Shown one piece after another: positions 12,437 through 24,769 of a stretch of DNA of 64,000 nt. Within the stretch, counting starts at the first letter, position 1, and every line of letters begins with the position of its first letter. The DNA is from Sequoia sempervirens (Eukaryota; Streptophyta; Pinopsida; Cupressales; Cupressaceae), in the NCBI GenBank assembly GCA_007258455.2, contig VDFB02270651.1, positions 491,420,711-491,484,710 of the forward strand, written 5' to 3'. The notes beneath the pieces are model-generated. The model searched no databases, was not told where the DNA came from, and was given only the letters and a program-made list of their open reading frames with translations. A program made the position numbers and the translations under genes.

Positions 12437-13633
12437 CATTGCCTCGCAATATGTCCCTACTTCCCACATGAGAAGCAACCTGTGCTTTTCCCAAAACCTA
12501 ACTCCAATTGGTGCACTCGATTGCTGAAAGCTGCCTCGTGATGGTGCCAACTGTGTGCTTTGTGCCGGCTGCACAAAATGATCTGATCTATTACTCTACC
12601 AACTTCGGATCTTCCTGTTCTAAGATCTATCTCCCTACTGAAACTGAGAGTTCTCAACTCTCGACTGGGTTCGTTCTTGTTGCTCACCCTTAGTGGGTTC
12701 TTGATGGCCTTTAGAGGACCCTGCAGCCAAAACCGGACCTCCATGAGAAACAGCACCCAATGATGGTGTACTGTCAATCTGAACTCCTATGTGTCCTCCA
12801 AATGCCATAGCTAGATTTTCTTCTACCAACCAAGCCTTCTCAATTGCTACCTCCATTTTCTTCAGCTCAAAGACTCTCACACCACCACTAATTTAGGCAT
12901 TTAAGCCCTGAACAAAATGTTGCACTAACATCCCTTCATCGTGACTGATTCCTGCATACTACTTCAATTCATAGAAGCGTCACTCATACAGTTCCACAGA
13001 CATCGACAACAACCTAAGGTCATGGAACTCATCAGCCCTGCGTTGCCTCCAATGGTCTGAAAGGAAGCGAGTCTTGAACCTATCCAGAAATAACTCCCAT
13101 GTGACCATACTGATATCAAGGTGTAACTTTTGTTCTTCAAGATGCCACCATGTAGATGTGAAACCTCGCAGATGCATAACTGCGCACCGAACTTTGGTAT
13201 TACTACCATAGGGGTGCATTGCGAAGCAATGATCTAAGTCAATTAACCATGTCGCAACTTCCAAACCTCCTCCAGAACCATCAAAAGTGGGAGGGTGAGT
13301 TCTCATCAAATCTCTCATATGGCCTACTATCACCGCATCCTGAACTGCAATTATTTCCCTTCGCCTTGGCGACCTCTCTCTTTCTCTCTCAACCTGCTGC
13401 TCCTCCTCTGGCCTAGGTCCCAATCAACCAAGAATCTCTCCAAGAATGTGTTGCAATTGTCCATCCAAACTAGGTTGTCCTAGATTTTGACCACCACCTG
13501 ACAGATTGTGTTGAGGACTCAATCGTTCCTCGTGCACTGAACTGTGGATACTTGGTGGTGATGGACTTCGGCAGTTGACTCTACAACCACCACCTCGGCC
13601 TCTTCTTTGGCCATGACCTCTACCTCAAGGCAT
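12437..13633 (-). pseudogene. Ty3/gypsy gag, copy 2 (near full length, broken)
   Basis: The start Met is at 13633 (MPRGRG...). In order there are: a basic Arg/Gly-rich N-terminus, a charged EEEQQVERERER stretch, and the capsid domain in the longest clean frame, 13423-12980 (THPPTFDGS, TWLIDLDHC, RGFTSTWWHLEEQ, TWELFLDRFKTRFL, RRADEFHDL). A linker with VEENLAMAF follows at about 12880-12635, then a CCHC zinc knuckle, CFSCGK.GHIARQC, at 12437-12478. The knuckle contains an in-frame TAG. Another stop is a TGA where CGA is likely ancestral. The capsid is the structural coat of the retrotransposon particle. Here the gene is non-functional. It lies between LTR 2 and the pol-tail remnant and has the same layout as copy 1. 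Confidence 0.85.
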
Positions 13634-13731
13634 GATCCTGCACAACAATTAGAGTCATGTAAGATCAAGAGTTAATGCAAAGGTTGACTAAAGGACACAA
13701 CTACCCAGAGCACCTAGTGTTAGCAACCTTG

Positions 13732-13743
13732 GATCTGATACCA
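13732..13743 (-). other. Primer-binding site, tRNA-iMet type, copy 2
   Basis: The minus strand reads TGGTATCAGATC. It differs from the site at 8001 by one base and lies three bases from the LTR end at 13747. Confidence 0.85.
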
Positions 13744-13746
13744 AGT

Positions 13747-16233
13747 TGTAACGCGCCAACGTGCAAACCCCAAAGGAACTAATAAAAAAAAAAAAAAAAA
13801 ATTTAAAGAAAATAAGATTGTATTTAAGTATTTCAATATAACAATGTTCTAAGTTGCACGACTAAATCCCTTGGGGTACATAAGGACATTACTACACTAA
13901 CCCATAACAAAGATAATAGATTAAACAATAATTAAACAATTACGTAAAACCATTCATTCTCACATCACCATTTAAAGCATTCATAAACAATAACCACATT
14001 AATAAAAGTAATCTACATTAAACCATATATAAAAATGACAATAAATGAAATTATAAAGACATAAAGCATATATATTTCGACAGATATAACACAACATAAT
14101 CAACTATTACAAATGATAGTTATTGAATAAATACATGGCCTAAATATAAATTACATCAAGGTCTTCCCAACACATGTGGGAGACGATACATTAATGAATA
14201 CATTACATCTGAGGCATAAACATACATCTGGTACATAAGAACATTGGATCAACAACATCTATCAAAACCCTGCAATAAAAGAAACAACCAGAACCAAAAG
14301 GAACCCAACGGGGTGCGAAGTACATTCCACCCAACCACCCCCGTGCTGGGAGTAGACAAGGAAGGATCCCCAACCAAGCACGTCTAATGATAACACAAGA
14401 TGAATTATAAGCACAATACCAAAAGACAACTCACAAATCCAACAACGAAAAATCATTAAGAGACATAACAATAGTCCACTTTTGAAACTTAACATTAAAT
14501 TACTTTATAGATGATACAACAGTAACTCAAGTAAACACATCACCAATAACTCTCAAGACATAATATCAAAGAACTACTTCCAGAGGACTTCAATAAAATA
14601 ACACAAACGGAATGTTAGAGGAGAGTGTCATCGCATGGCTTAACATGGATTATCCAGACAACCTATCACAAGGTGCCGCCTCCATCTCTACATGGATTAT
14701 CCTGACAACATAGTTAGGGTGCCGCCTCCATCTATGGTTCTCCTGACAGCCTATCTCAAGGCGTTGCTCCATAGGGTTACTCATGAGGAATCATTAACCT
14801 TTTGTGAAGACAAGGCAATGATCTTGCCAACCACGGCGTTCTCGGTCCCCTTTAGCCTATGATAGCACTAACAGGCAGACGAGGCATCACAATTATCTTG
14901 TTAATGTTTAATCCCCACCCGTGGTTAATTACTTAGATTATCACTGATTAATCTAACTCTACGTGAGTTACCCTGACAACCCCTTTGTGCATCGACCCCC
15001 ACTAGAGCCACTCTCTCTAAACACTAAACACAAATTACCCAACACAAAAAGGATTGTATCAACAAGAAATACTGAACCACAAATGGTTTCTCCACGAGGC
15101 ATAACCTTCTTGCCATAACATATGAAACACATCCACAAATGGTACAATCCAAGAGCGAACTAAATCATAACCATGGTCAAAACATAGACCAAACATCAAA
15201 ATACGAGATCACAATTACATATCAGAATCCTCACCTCTGGAAGTTCTTAACAATAACTTAAGCTCCTACGAAAGATACAATAAATCTAGGGTTCCACACA
15301 TGACATAAACCCAAAAGGAAAAGAAAAAATCAAATTTAAACAAAATGAATAATCTTAAAAGTTCATAAATCATAGATCAACGCCAAACAAACTACAAGCA
15401 CAATAAATTTTGCCAACTTCATAAATCAATACCTCGAGAAAGTTTGATTCAATTCAAAGCACATAACTTATATATGGTTTGCACAACTACATTATAACAT
15501 TGTAATTCTCCCAAATTTATCATTTAAAATTCATAAACACCACATATGACTTTATATATATACATATATATAAATATATATACACGTACATACGTTGTTA
15601 TGCGTATATACATATATATATATATATATATATAAATAAAACCTATAAATTTAAAATCATTTTATAAAAATATATTATTAAACCCATAAATATTATGCAA
15701 AACATTTTTCCATAGTATAAATAAATATATATACATATATACATATATATATATATATATTATAACACAAAATTGAAATAACACATAAAAGCGAATTAAA
15801 AGAAAGCAATTAAAAAAAAGAATAAAGTAAACTTCTATGGCCGAACCTCCACACAGGCTGTGGTGGCCGCAGCCCCCACAAGCTGTGGTACCACGTACCA
15901 CAGTCTATGGTGGCAGCACCACAGTGGGGGCCGTGGGTGGTACGGCCTCGGTCGACCCCCACTCCCCAATAAAAAATTTAATATTTATTTTCTTTTCTTT
16001 TTTTATATTTATATATATATTTTTTATTTCATATACAAGAAGAAAATACGAATTTCGAAGCACAGACATACATTTATTTATTTATTTATTCTAGTTTTGT
16101 TTTCAAAAAGAAACATGGAAACACGAAATTTGAGAAACGCGATTTTTCGTAAACAATATTTATTATATAAAAACTATTTTCGAAATTCGATCAATATATT
16201 CACTTACATAAAAAAATTCTTATAAAAAGGAAG

Positions 16234-16309
<76 letters not shown>

Positions 16310-17469
16310 CATATCAATCTATGTATATTAGTCAGAGTTTCAAAATAGATAATATAATAATTCTTTCTTTCTTTTTTTGTCAGACCCAAGAAAATATCTG
16401 GCTTGCAATTTCAATGAGATCACAAAATGATTTTCCTTCCAAAGTAAATTCAACCCACAATAAAAAAAAGATTTTTATTTCAAAATAATAAATTTCACAA
16501 CTAAATTATATTGAAGAACTTTCGAAAAGGTTCTACTGAAGTTTTCTACAGAAGATTTGAGGGTTTTAATACAACCAGCTTTCAAATCACAGAACTTCTT
16601 TCAATGAATTTATTTAAGCAAAAAGCCAAATTTTGTTTATAAAACAATAAAATAATAATAAATAACAGAAGAAAACCTAGATTCCTTCATTCGATGAAGC
16701 ATCCCTTCTGTAGCCTCCTTTCGATTTCCTTCTGCGACTCTTTTTTCGAATCTATCTATTCTTCAAACAATTATTTTACCTAGAAGCACCAACAAAGCTA
16801 TTTTTTCTTTTATTTTCTTTACAGACCAAAAACAACAGAGAAATCTTTTGTCTGTGAATAATTCCCTCAAAATAATAATAAATCAAAATAAATAAAGCTC
16901 TTCCGCTTTTCCTAAAAAATAATTTTCCCTTATTGGTCCTTTTTCCAGCTTCTAAAAGCTCAAACTTATCTACCATTTTTAATTAAAAATAAATTATTTA
17001 CTTTCACAAGACATTATCCACACAAGATTTTCTAATTTAATATTAATAAAAATATAATATTTAATTATCTTCAACAATATTCATTTAATTTAATTTCTTA
17101 CACTTTAATTAATTAAATACATTTGAGTTGCAATATATTTAAATTTAACATTTTACTAACTCACAAATAAATCAAGTAACCATGCAACATTAATTAATCT
17201 TATAAAATAAGACTAATTAAATAAACACTAACCATAAATAAAAGTAATTACTCAACAATCAAACCACATAACGACAAGGACAAAACTTTAGTCATGACAC
17301 AACAACTCATACCAAAACGACGGACTTGGGATGGGGATACTTCCAAATCTACTCCCTTTTTCAACATTTTACCCATTGGGTTAGTTTAATGCTCGCCCTG
17401 TTCTGCCGAAGCAGGTGGAATCGAGACTAATTCCTGCAATCCTGTATACCAATAAACGTCAAGTAACAC

Positions 17470-17514
<45 letters not shown>

Positions 17515-17949
17515 CAAACATCCTATCTTGAGAAGGAATTGTAGTGTAGAAGGGCACTCGTAAACGAGTGGTGCTACCTTGTCCTCTCACCACATCTATT
17601 CTAACAATTACAATACCAATGATGAAATAACATTTCTAAACTACTGATCATATGATAACATGATTACTTATCTACTGCATCATAATATAATACTAAATCC
17701 AATTAACATCATAGAATCATAACATCGACATATATAATACAAAGGAAAAACCATTGCATAATCAAATAATCTAAACACCACATAAAGTATCAACAATTAG
17801 CATAATAATGTCAAATGTAGCAATCAACTAAACTATGCATCCGCACACACCAGGTTGGTGAATTAATCACCATTACAAAATAGTATCACACCAACATATA
17901 AAAGTAACAAATAGTAGCAAATAGTATCAAAAACATGGGGGTTATTACA
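13747..17949 (-). repeat. LTR 2 of the 4.2-kb-LTR gypsy element
   Basis: It runs from TGTAACGCG at 13747 to TTACA at 17949 (4203 bp) and matches LTR 1 throughout. It is the 5' LTR in the element's own orientation. It differs by expanded TA tracts at about 16238-16308 and 17472-17512 and by scattered substitutions, a few per hundred by eye. The GC-rich island recurs at about 15837-15960. Confidence 0.9.
16238..16308. repeat. (TA)n microsatellite in LTR 2
   Basis: About 70 bp of uninterrupted TA repeats. The same site in LTR 1 (about 10570-10592) has only about ten units. A second TA run lies at 17472-17512. Confidence 0.9.
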
Positions 17950-19168
17950 TTTGACATGTTTGAATGTTTAAAACACCTTCCCTATTTGAAACCAAAAGGG
18001 GACTTATCATCTAAATTGAGCCATAGGAATTTTTTCTTTTGTATTATTTCTTTGTATGCTTTCATATTTCAACAAATTTTAAAAATTAAAAAACTCAAAA
18101 ATCATAAAACAAGATTAAAAAGACTCAAAAAATAAAATACTTGAAATAAGAAAATCTATTTTCTTTATTTTCTTAGATTTAGAGTTGCTAATATTTTTGT
18201 TTTATCATCTCAAATCTTTTATATCTTGAAAAAATTCACCAACCATCTTGGTCATTGTGGGTACATCTCTTGCTAAAAGATGCGTCCCAAAACAAAAACA
18301 CACTGCGTTTAACTCTAACTACACACTTGTCCTAAGATGACATGCATTTGACCTAGCCTATAATGAATTTGAATCATAGATATGTAAGTTTTAATTATTG
18401 TTCTACACATTTGATTAATTTTGTGGACTTATAAGCTATTTTGAGTCACATTTGATTGATTTTGGGTTGCTTTTCATTCAACCTAGATTATTTTTTATCA
18501 GTCTTGGGTCACTTCTAACTGGTATAAATATCCCTTAATATTTATAAAAGCATAACCACAAAATCACATGGGTAAGTGCACAAAGATGAGGGGCCAAAAG
18601 GGGTCTTAATTGGCCACTTTTTTTAATTAGGAAATGTTGACCTTGGATGAGAAATTGAGGATAATTACACTCAAAATTTTAAGATGCAAAAAAAAATGAC
18701 CATAGTGCTCCAAATGTACTTTCAAAACTACTAATTTTATTTGAAAATGATAGAGATTAAGGGGGTCAAACAAGTTACCCACAAAAATTGGTCCTGTTCT
18801 TTTCAAAAAATCATAACATAGCGTATATTGTGGGTAAATCAAAATCTTAACTTTTTTTAGTATTTTTAAAATTGCTTGAATGAGAAATTAGCTAGCAGCA
18901 TGTCGTGTAGACATGATTTTTTTTTATAATTTTTTAATGAAAATATTATTTTTTTACTAATTTTCAAAATGGACACATCCTAAAAAATAGAAATTTGACC
19001 ATGCTACCCCTATGAGTTTTGAAAATTAATCAAAAATCATTTTTTTGAATATGTGTATAATGGAATCTAGGTTATAAAAATGTAATTTATTTGAAATTTC
19101 AATGAACAGTTAAAAATAAAGTAAAAAATATCAAACATTGATTTTTGATAATAAAAATTGGATACACT
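17950..19168. other. Non-coding spacer, nothing recognised
   Basis: AT-rich sequence between the two element groups. It contains divergent CATTTGA-type words near 18340-18520 like those near 5528-5930. The open frames at 17935-18135 and 18627-18842 have no motifs and look accidental. Confidence 0.5.
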
Positions 19169-20172
19169 TGTAGACACTCAAATAATATTGACATTATGCA
19201 TCTAAATCAGACCAATTAACATCATTTCCTCTATTAATCAAATAAAGTAATTTATTAGATTAATTCACTAATGTGCATCATAGTTGATTCAATAAATCAA
19301 TTTATTTAAGTAAAGTCCTAAAAGTCCTCTCATCTAATTTAATAAATCAAATTAATTAAATCAAATGTCAAATCCCCTAAATCCCTTCAAGTTAATTAAT
19401 TTGAATTAATTAACTCCTAATCCTAATTACCCATTCTCTAGCTTTTGACTCAACCTTGGTTAAGCTCAACCCCTAACTAACCCACCCACTTGCACATGAA
19501 AATAAATTCTTTTAATTAACTAATTATCTCATTTTCCCTCATAGAGGAATATTCTAATGGAATATTCCTTCATTAACTCCACTTGTTTGACTTCTTTTCC
19601 CAAACAATTTCCCTCCAAAACATCTCAACCATATTCATTTAATTCCTCTTACACATGCATTAATCTCTCTTACACCTCTGAAATCCTCAACTACATGCAT
19701 TAACCATGCACATTCTACAAAATGTGCTCCACCTTCCTCCACTAGCCATGTGACAAGTGTCACAATATCATTGTCTCTTCTCTAGTCCCACATTCATCCC
19801 ATCTCTCCATTCTTCAACCCTTCAATCTATAAATAGAAGCAATAATCATCCACAATCTTAGCATTATCACTATAGGAACTTTCATCTCCATCACTTGCAT
19901 CTTCATCACATTTTGTTCATCACATCAAGAAGCTTATCAAGCGGGTGGGAAAGGGAATCCTTTTCACATCAAAGGAGCACCACTCCCACTAAGGGATAGA
20001 GTTTGATCTTTTTTTCATATGCTTGCATTTAGTTTCTTTGGTTCTATTTATCTTGTTTGCATATTTTAGCATGATTAAGTATTTCATATGGATGCTCTAT
20101 TTGGTTTGCTTAATTTGACTAACAATACTAATGTTTGTTTGTTTTTGAGCAAGTGTAGAAAAGGCATCTACA
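19169..20172 (+). repeat. 5' LTR of the Tat-like element
   Basis: It starts TGTAGACACTC, ends GGCATCTACA and is followed directly by a primer-binding-site-like sequence. Near 19829 CTATAAATAG is a good TATA box for the retrotransposon promoter, followed by a CATC/TCAC-rich transcribed part. The last 275 bp recur at 39187-39460. Confidence 0.85.
19829..19838 (+). promoter_or_regulatory. TATA box in the Tat-like LTR
   Basis: CTATAAATAG lies about 345 bp before the LTR end, where an LTR promoter is expected. It is a sequence match only. Confidence 0.5.
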
Positions 20173-20191
20173 TTTAGCACCCACCGTGGGG
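20173..20191 (+). other. Primer-binding site of the Tat-like element
   Basis: TTTAGCACCCACCGTGGGG directly follows the LTR. It resembles the TGGCGCCCACCGTGGGG type seen in plant gypsy elements, with the expected TGG altered to TAG, a G-to-A change. The tRNA is not assigned. Confidence 0.6.
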
Positions 20192-22335
20192 CATGATGAG
20201 CTCCAGTCATTTGTTCGTCTTGACTCAATCATCACAGTGACTTCTCTTCTTTTTTGCATCTCAGATTACTGAGGAGGGATTTCATTTGCATAAGGAACTT
20301 GCAAAATTGGAGCATAGGGAGCAATCTTTGAAGAATTTTTGAGTTGGAAAAGTGGGCCTTGAGCTTAAACTTGAAAAAGCATTTTTTAAATGCTTATTGT
20401 AATAGCCTACATCTTTCATTCTTGCTTTTGTTTTCTATTTTAGGCCAAATCAATCAATTTAGGGTTAAAATTAATCATTGATGTGATTTCTTCAAGTTGG
20501 GATAAAATTGAACATTAGAAACACACTAGATTTTGATTTTTGGACTAAAATTGAACAAGCAACTTCACACTTGGTTTTTGGTGCTCTAAAAAGAATTCAT
20601 CATTGCTTTGAGAATTAAATTGAACTTGTTCTTTCATTTTATTTTAATCTTTTTGCAATTTGTGTCATTCAATGTGTATGCACTTCTCTCACACTTTCTG
20701 GTGATCTTGAGAATCAAAATCATTTTAGTGACATTGATTGTCTAAAAGATCACCTACACATTTCAAGTTTGGGTTTAAAATTGAACAATCATGCTAGTGT
20801 GAGAAAGAGACATTGTATGTGCTCCCTCCTTGCGCTTTATGCTAGCTGGGTGATCAAACTACAAGTGTACTCCCTTGCTTTTGTTACCTTTAGAGGGGCC
20901 TTCCTAAGACCAATTTGAAGGTGACTCCAACCGATTTTTCTCTTGGGCCGGTATATAAATGGATAAGACTAAATTGTCAAGTCCTCATGGTATGCAGGCC
21001 TTAGTTGTACAGTGTCTTTCAGAATGGGGTACTAATGTAAAAAGTATAAGAGCCCCTAGTAGGATTGATTAAAGCCTTTATTGGCTTACTAGATGCTCGC
21101 AAGGTGCCATGTTCCCGATTACCTTGACTAAGAACCAATTTGTATAGAAGACAAAATCCTTACTATTTGTTGGTGCAAGAATGGTCATTCTGAAGCTGCC
21201 CCTCATTTGTACTATTCAAAGTAGAAATAGAATAAATCCTTTTAATCTTTGAATTTTTAGAATTTTGAGATTTGGTGGTCTGGAGAAGTGTGTGCTGTCG
21301 AGGGGAGCCAGTGTCACCAAATCTCTAGTTGTTTTCTTTGTCTTAGTGTTTAGAGAAATCTAAGTGGGGACTCAACAAATATTTTCTTTTCTATCCTAGG
21401 GTTGTGCAATTTGTGAGTCAATTAATTACTTTGCTTGGATCCAAAACTTTGAAACAAACATTAAACAAAGTAATCAAAACTTCAAACCCTTTGGAAGAAC
21501 AAATATCTTTGATAGATTCCAATTATTACTGCTTGTCCCTAGGGATTTTATCCTTAGAGGCTTCTAAATATTTGGGCCAATATCTCAATTTGTTCTCTCC
21601 AAAGTCAACCTAGGAAAACTATGGCTTTGACTTCTTGATTCACACATAATGTACCTTGTGGAAGGAAAGAAGGCCTTGGCATAGACATTTATTTCAAAAC
21701 TTAAGCAAGACAAGTAGATGTGGTAAAATTAATTTATTAATTAAGATTAAATCAATTGAACCCCACACATTTGCTTGTTATCTTTTGTCTTATGGTCTTC
21801 CAAGCAAAAAATTGGCCTTTTGGTTTGAATTACTCATAGGGTAAAGCATGTTCTTCAACACCTTGGTCTTGTAAACAAAGTCCTCTTAGGTTCATTTAGG
21901 ATCAAATCAAACACTTCATCCATCCCACAAACAACTTTTAGAGATTTGGAAAAAATCATAATTCTAGACTTGGGTTAATCCTTAAAACACATCAAAATCA
22001 CCTTGTTTAGTTAGGTGTGAGAATTTATCCTTTCTCATACCTCTAGTTAAATTAGCACCCTTTTGACAAGTTCATCCTAAGGTTACATCCAACATCTTGG
22101 GATCTACAAGTTCATTATCCAAATCAAACCAATCAAAATCAAATCCTAAAGTCTAGCATTGATCCAATGTTCCTAAAAGTTCAACACCCATATCATTCAC
22201 CCCTTTCATCTTTCATCTCATCATTGGTCCTAAATCCCTTAGAGGTCAACAAGGTCAAAAAACAAGAACATGGAATATAAACTTGATTGATACATCATGA
22301 GTAATCTAAATTAACCAAACTATCAAAGCCTTACA
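20192..22335 (+). other. Leader region of the Tat-like element
   Basis: About 2.1 kb lie between the primer-binding site and the first gag-like Met. They contain no recognisable domain. Two small frames (21404-21613 and 21656-21844) have no motif. TTTTCTATCCTAGG at about 21388-21401 looks like a 3' splice site preceded by a pyrimidine stretch, and long leaders with introns are known in the Ogre group. Splicing here is only a possibility. Confidence 0.45.
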
Positions 22336-24508
22336 ATGTCGATTGATTATCAAAACTCACATTTAGACAATCCATACATGGGATCATTATCTCCAACAAA
22401 CCTCAATGGTACAAAAAATGTGAGTATGCCCAATCTAATTTAGAAAAACATTTCCCTATGGTAGATTTAAATCAAGTTCCAAACCTACAAATCTATCAAC
22501 CAAACAATCAATTCATGAGTCTTAAAAAAAACAACATTATCCCACCAAATCCATACATGCCAAATGTGAATATACCAAGTGCAAGTTTACCAAACATGAA
22601 CATTTCAAATCCACACTTGTTAAACTTTGGGATAGATATTTTTTTGAATCATACAAATGTTGTTCAAATTCTAAACAATATGTTAACGACTCCATGTATT
22701 GATCCAAGTCAAGGCAACACCATGCAAAATCAAAGTTACCTAAATCAAGGCAATATGTTTCCAAACCAAAAAAATGTTCAATTTCAACCTATAATGCCAA
22801 ATCTAAACATCATCCCAAATCAAAACATTGTCCAAAATCAATTTTTCCGTGATATCATATAGACACCACAAGTATACATTCCAAATTTGCTTGAAAAAAA
22901 ACCAAATCAACTATATCAAGGGTGTCAAGATTAAAATCAAGATCAAATTGCTATACTTCGAAAATTCATTGATTCATATCACCTAGAGACATCTCCATCC
23001 CAAAATCAATACACTCTTCCATTAGTTGAACCATGTCATCAAAGCAATGAGTTGTTTCCCCAACCACATCAAGAAAAATATCTCCAATGTCAAGAGGTTG
23101 GATATCAAGATCAACAATGTTATCAACAACAAACCCAATCACCACATTGGAAGATCGATCACAACAAGAATCACCACATTTCCAACATCAATCACAAAAA
23201 GAATCAACTCAACAAGAAAAAATCTCACAAGAACACAAATATGAATACACTCCTTTTGGAGTGCCAATCGAATCAATGCTAAGAAAGCTAGTTAATGAAA
23301 AACTCATCACTCTTCCAAAAGTAAGTGCTTTCAAATCTGTCCTAAACTTCCCTTGGAATATGGGTAGATCTTATTGTGATTATCACACAAAAAATATTCA
23401 TAAAACACCAAATTTCATTCAACTCAAAAATATCATCCAAGACCTTATTGATCAAGAAATAATAATTGTTGAGGACAATGATCAAGATTCAACCACTAGT
23501 GATAGTATTGACAATCTCTCCATCACAATTATTGAAAAAAATGATCAAGATCTATCCATAAATAATCACCTTGAGGATGTTTCTACCTCATCCAACAATC
23601 AAATCAACATACATCAAGAGTCACTTTTCAATCATGATCAAAATCCACCAACAATATCCCATGATGATCCATATCAAGAAATGTTAACATCATTTGATCC
23701 TATGGTTGAAAACATTGACAATATCTCCACCACAACCGTTGAGGATAATGGTCAAGAGCTATCCATCAATGAGCACCTTGAAGATGTTTCTACCTCATCC
23801 GATGATCAACTCAACATACATCAAGAGTCACTTTTTAATCATGATCAAAACCCCCAAACAATGTCCAACAATGATCCAATTCAAGAAAGGTTAGCATCAT
23901 TTGATCCTATGGTTGAAAACATTGACAATCTCTCCACCACAATTGTTGAAAATAATGATAAAGATATATCCATCAATGAGCACCCTGAAGATGTTTCTAC
24001 CTCATCTCATGATCAACTCAATATACATCAAGAGTCACTTTTTAGTCGTGACCAAAACCCCTCAACAATATACGATAATGATATATTTCAAGGAGTGGTA
24101 GAATTATTTGATCCTATTGGCATAATCCAAGATACATCCACCAATGATCATGTTGACAATGTCTCTACATCACCTAATGAGTTAGAGGACATATCTCAAG
24201 AATTTATTTGAAAGCATGATCAGCATCTTTCACCAAAGTCTAACAATGGTCCTTTCCAAGACATATTGGCATCCTTTGACCTCATGGTTATAGATATTGA
24301 AGAAATCCCCAACTCAACACTTGATCCAAATTCACATAAAGATCAAAAGGATATTGAGCCACTTCCTATGCCTAATGAGGACATCCAAGGACCCTTTATA
24401 AGAAATCCATCCTTTGAAATGGACCCATGTCAAGAATTTGATCCAAAGCATGTCAAAAGCAATTCTAAAATCATTCAAGATCAATAATTTGTATCTCTAA
24501 GATACTAT
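22336..24508 (+). pseudogene. Tat-like gag, 5' portion (interrupted by an insertion)
   Basis: A probable start lies at 22336 (MSIDYQNSHLD). There is a frame change before 22458-22862, an Asn/Pro/Gln-rich segment, and another near 23145. From 23087 the frame runs to 24211. It contains YEYTPFGVPIESM, KLITLP, then YCDYHTKN..., and IQDLIDQEII. This is the layout of the C-terminal gag of plant Tat elements, where a CxxH...H...C knuckle precedes LK..IQDLID. The second Cys and one His are replaced, so the knuckle is degenerate. An acidic repeat domain follows (207-bp units), then stops at 24209-24211 and at 24485-24487 (a TAA). The frame leads straight to the insertion at 24509 and resumes at 32152. 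It is non-functional. Confidence 0.65.
23510..24190 (+). repeat. 207-bp in-frame tandem repeats coding an acidic domain
   Basis: GACAATNTCTCC recurs at 23510, 23717 and 23924, exactly 207 bp apart. A degenerate fourth unit follows. Each unit encodes about 69 residues with phrases such as EDVSTSS, NIHQESLF, DQNP and SFDPMVENID. Since 207 is a multiple of three the frame is preserved, so the repeat grew while the region was coding. Confidence 0.9.
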
Positions 24509-24769
24509 TGTTACTCAATTTTTTCCTACGTGCTCAATCAAGTAAGGCAAATCATGTGACAAATGTTCGAGAAGGCCAAATGGAACATTTACAACAAGGG
24601 AAAAATCATGCACGTGATGGTATTCCTCAAGGAGCTCAATTGGAAGGCATCTCCCAATCCAGTTTGGCATAAAATTGTTCTAAGAAAAAAGTCAGAAAGA
24701 CTCTGCAGTTGTCTTGCCGATTGGCATTCCGTTCTATTCAAAGGAGGCCCATCAGTCGTATAGACATCC

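Larger units (their letters stand above)
6801..17949 (-). mobile_element. Tandem, partly deleted Ty3/gypsy (chromovirus-like) element with 4.2-kb LTRs
   Basis: Read on the minus strand the order is LTR (17949-13747), primer-binding site, gag, short pol tail, polypurine tract, LTR (12220-8016), primer-binding site, truncated gag (to 6801). The two LTRs are 4203 and 4205 bp and very similar by eye. Both run TGTAA...TTACA, and both are followed by the tRNA-iMet-type site TGGTATCAGA. Long LTRs plus iMet priming and this gag type fit the Del/Tekay-like chromovirus group, though no RT remains to prove it. An LTR-internal-LTR-internal order is what unequal recombination between copies produces. The left copy is cut at 6801, so no left target duplication exists. 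The right flank begins TTTGA. Confidence 0.8.
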
